DNA from: Sulfitobacter sp. BSw21498
Lineage (GTDB): Bacteria > Pseudomonadota > Alphaproteobacteria > Rhodobacterales > Rhodobacteraceae
NCBI RefSeq assembly: GCF_006064855.1
Contig: NZ_CP040753.1
Location: 2,294,001 to 2,358,000 of the forward strand
Direction of reading: 5' to 3'
Length of the DNA stretch: 64,000 nt
The position numbers were made by a program, and so were the translations under genes. Positions 58,360 through 64,000 of this stretch are shown here, piece after piece. A model generated the notes under the pieces. It did no database searches and had not been told where the DNA came from. It was given only the letters and a program-made list of their open reading frames with translations. Every line of letters starts with the position of its first letter. The stretch's first letter is position 1.

Positions 58360-59313
58360 TCAGCTGGCGGGCAACAGGACGGCTTCGACACGGCGGTTCG
58401 CATCCCGCCCCGCTTCCGTTTGATTAGATGCAATCGGCGACAGATACCCCATGCCCTGCGCGTCGATCCGGTCGGCCGCGATTCCATGCGCCGCGATCAA
58501 CCGCTGCCGGACCGCTGCCGCGCGGTTTTTCGACAGCGTGATATTGCCCTGTAGCCCCCCTACGCTGTCCGTGTGCCCCACCAGAGCAATCCGCAGATCG
58601 GGTTGATCCTTCAGCACCGCCGCAAGATTGACCAGCGCGTCGAACTCCCCCTGTCCCAAGGCCGCAGTGCCGGTATCGAAATCCAGCGCCGCGAGCACGA
58701 CATGGCCGAATTTCTCCAACGCAGATGCCATCTTGGACGGGCTTTGCGCGGGAGCGTCAGGGGCTGCTGGTTGGGGATCTTGGGTCACAATCGAGGCCAC
58801 AGGACCGGCTGCGCCCCCTTGGGTATCGGCCTGCACGATTTGAAGATAGGCAGAGGTATCGGTGGTGCTGATCAACAGCGTCACAACCGCGTCTGGCGCT
58901 TGCAGCGATCCTTTGACGGCGGTGACAAACTGGTACTGACGCAGGTCGACATACATGTTCGGCGCGGGCAGTGTTTCAATCGCAAAGCGGAAATCAAAGC
59001 CCCCGCAAACCACAGCACTGCAATCGAGCACGATCCTGTAGTCCGCGGCTTCAAGCTGCGTGCGCAAGGGCCGCATGACCTGCAAGGGGGTCAGGCCGGG
59101 CGCTTCCAGCCGCCAAGCCGATCGCGCGATGGCCCCTTCGATTGTGACGCTGGCAAAGCCGCCGTCCTCATAGGCAGAGGTCGGCGCAAGGTAGCTATCG
59201 GGACCGGTATCGCGCGCCACGGTTTGCCGCGCCGCTGCGGGCAAGGACAATTCCAATGCGTTTGCCCCGCCCGCCAGCAAAAGCCAGATCAGCCCGGCAC
59301 GCCAGCTGATCAT
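58360..59313 (-). CDS. OmpA-family secreted protein
   Basis: 317 residues. Signal peptide RAGLIWLLLAGGANA, a beta-rich middle (about 30-190), a Pro/Ala/Gln linker, and an OmpA-C domain at the end: FGHVVLAALDFDTGTAALG, ALVGHTDSVGGLQGNITLSK, DANRRVEAVLL. It should hold peptidoglycan. It overlaps the upstream gene by 4 bases, last gene of a four-gene minus-strand operon. Confidence 0.88.
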   Translation of the reverse strand: MISWRAGLIWLLLAGGANALELSLPAAARQTVARDTGPDSYLAPTSAYEDGGFASVTIEGAIARSAWRLEAPGLTPLQVMRPLRTQLEAADYRIVLDCSAVVCGGFDFRFAIETLPAPNMYVDLRQYQFVTAVKGSLQAPDAVVTLLISTTDTSAYLQIVQADTQGGAAGPVASIVTQDPQPAAPDAPAQSPSKMASALEKFGHVVLAALDFDTGTAALGQGEFDALVNLAAVLKDQPDLRIALVGHTDSVGGLQGNITLSKNRAAAVRQRLIAAHGIAADRIDAQGMGYLSPIASNQTEAGRDANRRVEAVLLPAS

Positions 59314-59879
59314 CTGAATTGCGCGTGATAGCCGTCGTTCGGCTTCATCTCGGTGGCGCTGGCGACGCGGTTGGTCATGTTGAAGAACCCCGCGACCGAT
59401 GCGATGTCAAAGATGTCGCGGTCCGAAAAGCCCACATCGCGCAGCGCCTGACGGTCCGCCTCGGTTGTTTTGGCGCTGGCAACGGTCAGATGTTCGGCGA
59501 ACGCCAGCATCGCGGTTTGGCGTGCGTCCAGATCAGCGACGCGCCAGTTCATCACCATCTGTTCGCCGAGGATCGGGTTGCCCGACAACTGCCGCACGGC
59601 CGCGCCATGGGCCGTCAGACAATAGTAGCATTTGTTCACCGACGACACGACGACCGCGATCATCTCGCGCTCGAGCTTTGATAGGTTCGACGCGCCCAGC
59701 ATCAGGTCGTTATACATCGCGGTAAACGCGTTCAGCTTGTCCATGTCAAAGGCATAGGCCTGCAGCACATTCGGCACCATCCCCAGCTTTTCCTGACAGA
59801 CATCAAAGTATTTCTGCGTGTCCTCGGGCAGCGGATCAACCATCGGCAGGTTCAGGGCAGTGGGGGTATCATGCGCCAT
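59310..59879 (-). CDS. AhpD-like / carboxymuconolactone decarboxylase family protein
   Basis: 189 residues of the peroxidase-related group. The redox motif SSVNKCYYCLTAHGAAVRQL near 81 has CxxC and a His three residues after, as in AhpD-type peroxidases. MVPNVLQAYAFDMDKL near 34 and the end FFNMTNRVASATEMKPNDGY fit the family. Probably a peroxide-reducing enzyme. In an operon with the GNAT and CinA-like genes. Confidence 0.88.
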   Translation of the reverse strand: MAHDTPTALNLPMVDPLPEDTQKYFDVCQEKLGMVPNVLQAYAFDMDKLNAFTAMYNDLMLGASNLSKLEREMIAVVVSSVNKCYYCLTAHGAAVRQLSGNPILGEQMVMNWRVADLDARQTAMLAFAEHLTVASAKTTEADRQALRDVGFSDRDIFDIASVAGFFNMTNRVASATEMKPNDGYHAQFR

Positions 59880-59891
59880 GGGGCGGCTCCT

Positions 59892-60602
59892 TTAGTCAGG
59901 GAATTGACGGTAATGATAGTGCCCCACCAGATCAAAGCCCAGACCCTGATACAGGCGGTTCGCGCCCGCGTTCGTCTGTGTGCAAAGAACCGCCATCTGC
60001 GTCGCCCCCTGCGCCTGTGCCCAGAAACCGGCGCTGCGCATCAGCCATTTGGCGACGCCCTGCCCGCGCTGGTGTTCCAGCACCTCGACCGCATGGACCA
60101 TGCACACCCCGTCATGCAGCGCGGCAAAGGCCACGCCACCGGGCATCTCGTTCCAGCGGGTCAGGATTGCGGTTTTGGTCGCGGCGCGGTGCATCACGTT
60201 GATCCGTTCGGGACCGACGCCGCCCTTGGCCCAAATCTCGGTCATGATGGCCAGCGGTTCCCATATCTGGAACGCGGTCACACGCGGCATTGGCACATCA
60301 GTCAGCTTGCCCACAGGTGCCACATAGAGGTTGACCGGATCGATAATGTCATACCCACGCGCGGCAAGCTCTGCGTCCAGCGTATCGTCGCCGTCGCGGA
60401 TCATGAAAATGGGCCGCTGGTCCATCGCCCGCATCGCGGCCTCGGCCTGACCGACATCAGCATTGGGCCCGGCTATCGTAGCGGCTGAGACGCGCTTGCC
60501 GCCGCCCTGCCCGTCACGCAGGGTCCAGCCTGTTTCAGTCCAGATTTTCGCAGCGGGCCACGTGTGGTCGATGACGTGATAGAGCTGCGCCAGATCGGTC
60601 AT
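59892..60602 (-). CDS. GNAT-family acetyltransferase
   Basis: 236 residues. The C-terminal GNAT core contains VHAVEVLEHQRGQGVAKWLM (acetyl-CoA loop RGQGVA, near 180) and NAGANRLYQGLGFDLVGHYH. The N-terminal half is less typical. Substrate unknown. Overlaps the CinA-like gene by 4 bases. Confidence 0.85.
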   Translation of the reverse strand: MTDLAQLYHVIDHTWPAAKIWTETGWTLRDGQGGGKRVSAATIAGPNADVGQAEAAMRAMDQRPIFMIRDGDDTLDAELAARGYDIIDPVNLYVAPVGKLTDVPMPRVTAFQIWEPLAIMTEIWAKGGVGPERINVMHRAATKTAILTRWNEMPGGVAFAALHDGVCMVHAVEVLEHQRGQGVAKWLMRSAGFWAQAQGATQMAVLCTQTNAGANRLYQGLGFDLVGHYHYRQFPD

Positions 60603-61318
60603 GGGAACACCTTTGCAAGTTCGGCAATGGCCGCGTCGATCTCGGCCTGATCATTGCCACGGATCACGATATGCGCGCCGTATTTGCCGTCTTTCTGGAA
60701 CGGATAGGACCCGATGGCGAGGGTCGGATAGGCCGTTGCCAGCTCCCCCAATGGGCCAGCAATATCGCCCTCGCCCCGTTCGATCCGATGGGTGGCGCTG
60801 ATCAGCGGCGCACCACCGGTCAGCGTCGGTAAAACGCTGGCAACCATCGCTTCGAACACCGCGGGCACACCAGCCATGACATAGACGTTCTCCAGCTTGA
60901 ACCCCGGCGCGGCGGACACAGGGTTATCGATCAGCGTGGCATCATCAGGGATCCGCGCCATGCGCAGGCGGGCGGTGTTCAGCTCGGTTGCGCTTTTGGC
61001 ATAGTGTTCGGCCAGAATAGCGCGGGCATCCTCGCGCACATCGATATTCTTGTTGAACGCAGCGGCAATGCAATCGGCGGTGATGTCATCATGAGTCGGC
61101 CCGATGCCGCCACTGGTGAACACGCTGTCATAGACCCGCGACAGTTCCTGCACCGCGGCGATGATGGTGCCGTTTTCGTCGCCCACCACACGGACTTCCT
61201 TTAGGTCGATCCCGACGCTGGTCAGTTGCCCCGCCAGATGGTGCATGTTTGAATCGCGGGTGCGCCCCGACAGGATTTCATCGCCGATTACGATCATCGC
61301 AGCAGTGGGATTGGGCAT
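60599..61318 (-). CDS. CinA-like molybdopterin-binding-domain protein
   Basis: 239 residues, only the MoCF (COG1058) domain of CinA: MIVIGDEILSGRTRDSNMHH near 8 and FTSGGIGPTHDDITADCIAA near 68 are classical. The C-terminal nicotinamide mononucleotide deamidase half of CinA is absent, which is common in this clade. Exact role unknown (nucleotide pool cleaning has been proposed for relatives). First gene of the operon with the GNAT, AhpD-like and OmpA genes. Divergent from sfsA. Confidence 0.88.
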   Translation of the reverse strand: MPNPTAAMIVIGDEILSGRTRDSNMHHLAGQLTSVGIDLKEVRVVGDENGTIIAAVQELSRVYDSVFTSGGIGPTHDDITADCIAAAFNKNIDVREDARAILAEHYAKSATELNTARLRMARIPDDATLIDNPVSAAPGFKLENVYVMAGVPAVFEAMVASVLPTLTGGAPLISATHRIERGEGDIAGPLGELATAYPTLAIGSYPFQKDGKYGAHIVIRGNDQAEIDAAIAELAKVFP

Positions 61319-61364
61319 GGCTGTCTCCTTGAGGGGCCGTTGATTGAGGTATAGGTCACACCCC

Positions 61365-62102
61365 ATGCGCTTTCAAACCGAACTTGTCCCCGCCCGCCTG
61401 ATCCGCCGCTACAAACGGTTTCTAGCCGATTGCCAGCTAGACGACGGCACCGAGGTGACGGCCCATTGCGCCAACCCCGGGTCGATGATGGGTCTGGCGA
61501 CACCGGGCATGAAAATCTGGCTTGAGCCCAATGATGACCCCAAGCGCAAGCTGAACTATGGCTGGCGGCTGGTTGACCATGAAAACGGGCATTTCACCGG
61601 CGTCGATACCGCGCTGCCGAACCGCGCGATCAAGGCCGCATTGATGGATCGGCAGATCGCCCCCTTTGCCGGTTACACCACCGTGCGGCCCGAGGTGAAA
61701 TACGGTGAAAACTCGCGTATCGACTTTCTGCTGACCGAAACCGGTCTGCCCGACGCCTATGTCGAGGTAAAGTCTGCCACCCTGTCACGTACCGACGGTT
61801 TGGTCGAATTCCCCGATAGCGTAACCAAACGCGGCACCAAGCATCTGGGCGAACTGGCGCAGATGGCGCGTGACGGGCACCGCGCTGTGCTATTGTATCT
61901 GGTGCAGCGTACCGATTGCAGCGCCTTTTGCGTGGCCGCCGACATCGACCCCGCTTATGCGGCGGCCTTTGCCGACGCCCGTGCCGCCGGACTGGAAACC
62001 CATATCATTGGCACCCATATCAGCCCCCAAGGGGTCAGCGTTGCAGGTACAATCCCCCTAATCGACCCGCCTGCACTGGTTCTTGGGAACCAAGCGGGTT
62101 AG
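61365..62102 (+). CDS. sfsA: SfsA family protein
   Basis: 245 residues, standard. RRYKRFLADCQLDDGTEVTA near 10, CANPGSMMGLATPGM near 32, the region FLLTETGLPDAYVEVKSATL near 112 (PD-(D/E)xK-like nuclease fold with D and ExK) and the closing GTIPLIDPPALVL. Named for sugar fermentation stimulation in E. coli; a nucleic-acid-related function is likely. ATG at 61365. Followed by map. Confidence 0.92.
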   Translation: MRFQTELVPARLIRRYKRFLADCQLDDGTEVTAHCANPGSMMGLATPGMKIWLEPNDDPKRKLNYGWRLVDHENGHFTGVDTALPNRAIKAALMDRQIAPFAGYTTVRPEVKYGENSRIDFLLTETGLPDAYVEVKSATLSRTDGLVEFPDSVTKRGTKHLGELAQMARDGHRAVLLYLVQRTDCSAFCVAADIDPAYAAAFADARAAGLETHIIGTHISPQGVSVAGTIPLIDPPALVLGNQAG

Positions 62103-62136
62103 ACAACATCAAATTCATATGACGGAGACAGCGGTG

Positions 62137-62952
62137 ATGAACGAACACCGAGGACGCCAGACCAAAGATGGCATTCGCATTTACGACCCCTCGGATTTTG
62201 CGGGGATGCACGCGGCGGGCAAGCTGGCGGCGCAAATCCTTGATGATATTGCCGAACATGTCTTTGTCGGGCAGACTACCGGCGCCATCGACGGCGTCAT
62301 CACGCAGATGGTCGAAGACGCAGGCGCGAAATCGGCCACCATCGGGTACAAAGGCTATCAGCACGCCAGCTGCATCTCTTTGAACCACGTCGTATGCCAC
62401 GGCATCCCAGGTGACAAAAAGCTCAAGGATGGCGACATTCTGAACATCGACGTCACCGTGATCGTCGATGGCTGGTTTGGCGATACCTCGCGGATGTATG
62501 TCGCAGGCAAGCTGTCGCGCAAATCAGAGCGGTTGATCAACATCACCCATGACGCACTGATGCGCGGCATAGAGGTCGTGAAACCCGGCAATACCTTTGG
62601 CGACATCGGTCACGCGATCCAGACCTTTGCGGAATCCCACCGGATGAGCGTTGTCACGGATTTTTGCGGTCACGGGCTAGGGCGCGTTTTCCATGCCCCG
62701 CCAAATGTACTGCACTATGGCCGCCCCGGCACCGGTGCGGTGCTAGAGCCCGGCATGTTCTTTACCATCGAACCGATGGTCAATCTGGGCCGTGCCGAAA
62801 CCAAGGTACTGGCCGATGATTGGACAGCCGTGACCCGCGACAAATCCCTGTCAGCGCAGTTTGAACATTCGATTGGCGTGACGGAAACCGGCTGCGAGAT
62901 CTTTACCCAATCCCCCGGCGGCATGTTCCACCCGACCTATAGCCAGGGCTGA
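62137..62952 (+). CDS. map: Methionine aminopeptidase, type I
   Basis: 271 residues. Metal ligands and substrate residues: SLNHVVCHGIPGDKKLKDGD near 95 (His), ILNIDVTVIVDGWFGDTSRM near 115 (Asp, Asp), DFCGHGLGRVFHAPPNVLHY near 185 (His), MFFTIEPMVNLG near 210 (Glu). Removes the initiator Met. ATG at 62137 with GGAG in front is preferred over 62119. Confidence 0.96.
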   Translation: MNEHRGRQTKDGIRIYDPSDFAGMHAAGKLAAQILDDIAEHVFVGQTTGAIDGVITQMVEDAGAKSATIGYKGYQHASCISLNHVVCHGIPGDKKLKDGDILNIDVTVIVDGWFGDTSRMYVAGKLSRKSERLINITHDALMRGIEVVKPGNTFGDIGHAIQTFAESHRMSVVTDFCGHGLGRVFHAPPNVLHYGRPGTGAVLEPGMFFTIEPMVNLGRAETKVLADDWTAVTRDKSLSAQFEHSIGVTETGCEIFTQSPGGMFHPTYSQG

Positions 62953-62955
62953 TTT

Positions 62956-63717
62956 TCAGCCCCGGCGCTTGGCAATCTCAAGCTCGATCACGGCCCACAA
63001 TACGCTGCCTGCATAGGCAAAGCAGCACAGGACCAATGTGGCCCAGGGAAAGCTGACAAGACAGGCGATGAAGCCGGTAAAGAAGATCAGGAAATAGGTC
63101 ACGTTGGTCCGCGAAAAGCTGACCGACTTTAACGACCATGTCGGGATGCGGCTGACCATGACCCAGCCGACCAGCACGATATAGAGGCAAGTCAACGCAT
63201 CCGGCATCGCAGCACCGGGGCCAAAGGCATAGGGCAGGTAGATCGGCAACATCACCAGCATCGCGCCCGCAGGCGACGGCACGCCGGTAAAATAGCCACC
63301 GTCGTCCAGCGGGTCTTTGGTCCGCGAATCCACGTTGAACCGCGCCAGTCGCATCACGCAGCAAATCGCAAAGACCAGCACGCTCAGCCAGCCCGCGCGG
63401 TAGAAATCCTGCAGCCCCCAGAAATACACCACCAAGGGCGGGGCGACGCCAAAGTTCACGAAATCCGCGAGACTATCCAGTTCGGCACCGATCTTGCTGT
63501 TGCTGCCCAGATAGCGCGCAGTGCTGCCGTCCATCCCGTCAAGGATGCTGGCCAGCGTAATCAACGCGACGGCCAGCGAAAAATTCCCCTCGGCGGCAAA
63601 CCGGATAGCCGAAATACCTGCACAGATCGCGGCAATGGTCAGCATGTTAGGTAACAGCTGCAGCAGCGAAAATTCGGTTTTCACTTTATCGGGTGCGACG
63701 GGGGGCATATCTGTCAT
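62956..63717 (-). CDS. pssA: CDP-diacylglycerol--serine O-phosphatidyltransferase
   Basis: 253 residues, membrane enzyme. The CDP-alcohol phosphatidyltransferase signature is DGMDGSTARYLGSNSKIGAE then LDSLAD, with the D-G-x2-A-R-x8-G-x3-D-x3-D pattern near 59. Makes phosphatidylserine. Its start abuts the psd stop, so psd and pssA are one operon, converging with map (3 bases). Confidence 0.95.
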   Translation of the reverse strand: MTDMPPVAPDKVKTEFSLLQLLPNMLTIAAICAGISAIRFAAEGNFSLAVALITLASILDGMDGSTARYLGSNSKIGAELDSLADFVNFGVAPPLVVYFWGLQDFYRAGWLSVLVFAICCVMRLARFNVDSRTKDPLDDGGYFTGVPSPAGAMLVMLPIYLPYAFGPGAAMPDALTCLYIVLVGWVMVSRIPTWSLKSVSFSRTNVTYFLIFFTGFIACLVSFPWATLVLCCFAYAGSVLWAVIELEIAKRRG

Positions 63718-64000
63718 TTAGGAAAGCTCCGCCAGAACGGTTTCGCCTGCGACCATGGTTTGCCCGATGCTGACGCGCGGGGTGACGCCTTCGGGCAGAT
63801 AGACATCAACACGTGACCCAAAGCGGATCAGGCCAAAGCGCTGACCCGCCTGCGTATGCGCGCCTTTCTTGGTGAAGCAAACGATACGACGCGCCACCAG
63901 TCCGGCGATTTGCACGGCTGCCACCTCGCGGCCATCGGCCATTTTGATACGCAGGCTGTTGCGTTCGTTATCCTCGCTCGCTTTGTCCAGCGAGGCGTTG
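63718..64000 (-). CDS. psd: Phosphatidylserine decarboxylase, C-terminal part
   Basis: Only the last 94 residues are in the window; the gene begins beyond the right edge. [20 protein letters not shown] is the C-terminal signature; the FGSR motif contains the Ser that becomes the pyruvoyl group of short alphaproteobacterial PSD. It makes phosphatidylethanolamine from the pssA product. Confidence 0.92.
   Translation of the reverse strand, partial: NASLDKASEDNERNSLRIKMADGREVAAVQIAGLVARRIVCFTKKGAHTQAGQRFGLIRFGSRVDVYLPEGVTPRVSIGQTMVAGETVLAELS

Overview
The window looks like a chromosomal segment of a marine alphaproteobacterium of the Roseobacter group (Rhodobacteraceae). This rests on gene content: a 319-residue L-malyl-CoA/beta-methylmalyl-CoA lyase, a taurine:pyruvate aminotransferase-type enzyme, a TRAP transporter, a complete urease operon, the FYDLN-acid family protein, and Rhodobacterales-type accA, dapA, pssA and psd. 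No species is claimed.

Layout. (1) 1-5000 is core chromosome: the end of a dgcN-like gene, mcl1, a LysE exporter, accA, a GntR regulator, a YgjP-type metallopeptidase and the FYDLN-acid protein. (2) 5117-5192 is tRNA-Ala(GGC). Its last bases are repeated as a 14-bp direct copy at 23171-23184, so about 18 kb between them is an integrated genomic island. The island is visibly AT-richer than its flanks. It holds IS3-family elements (one nested inside another, and one separate copy), a secreted SPOR-like protein, a BRCT protein, a zinc-ribbon/HNH-like protein, a TIR-domain protein, a group of small membrane-anchored proteins with a membrane-anchored thermonuclease, and a two-gene core of an ATPase/helicase with a degenerate TOPRIM-like region and an XRE-tyrosine recombinase fusion. 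Beside the recombinase lies a nested dyad plus repeated CGACAC motifs. (3) 23.3-30.4 kb has a TetR/dehydrogenase pair, the divergent pobA/pobR pair and a TRAP transporter. (4) 30.5-35.7 kb is ureD-A-(small protein)-B-C-E-F-G. (5) 35.8-64 kb is ordinary core genome: a CHAP lipoprotein, a GGT-like enzyme, a DEAD-box helicase, a class III aminotransferase, dapA, a lytic transglycosylase, a split mnmC pair, OmpA proteins, an Ada-like alkyltransferase, nth, a PfkB kinase, purU, rppH, fadH, zntB, a LysR regulator, a four-gene minus-strand operon, sfsA, map, pssA and psd.

How it fits together. The core genes serve acetyl-CoA/glyoxylate carbon flow (mcl1, accA, fadH), aromatic catabolism (pobA/pobR), nitrogen scavenging (urease, GGT, the aminotransferase), wall and lysine synthesis (dapA, lytic transglycosylase), phospholipid synthesis (pssA, psd) and nucleic-acid maintenance (nth, Ada-like, rppH, mnmD). 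The island is the accessory part. The recombinase at its right end with the att repeats explains its integration. The ATPase/helicase and the repeat region suggest a replication or excision module. The TIR protein, and possibly the membrane-protein cluster, are candidate anti-phage cargo. All functions are inferred from reading motifs by eye; no database search was run.
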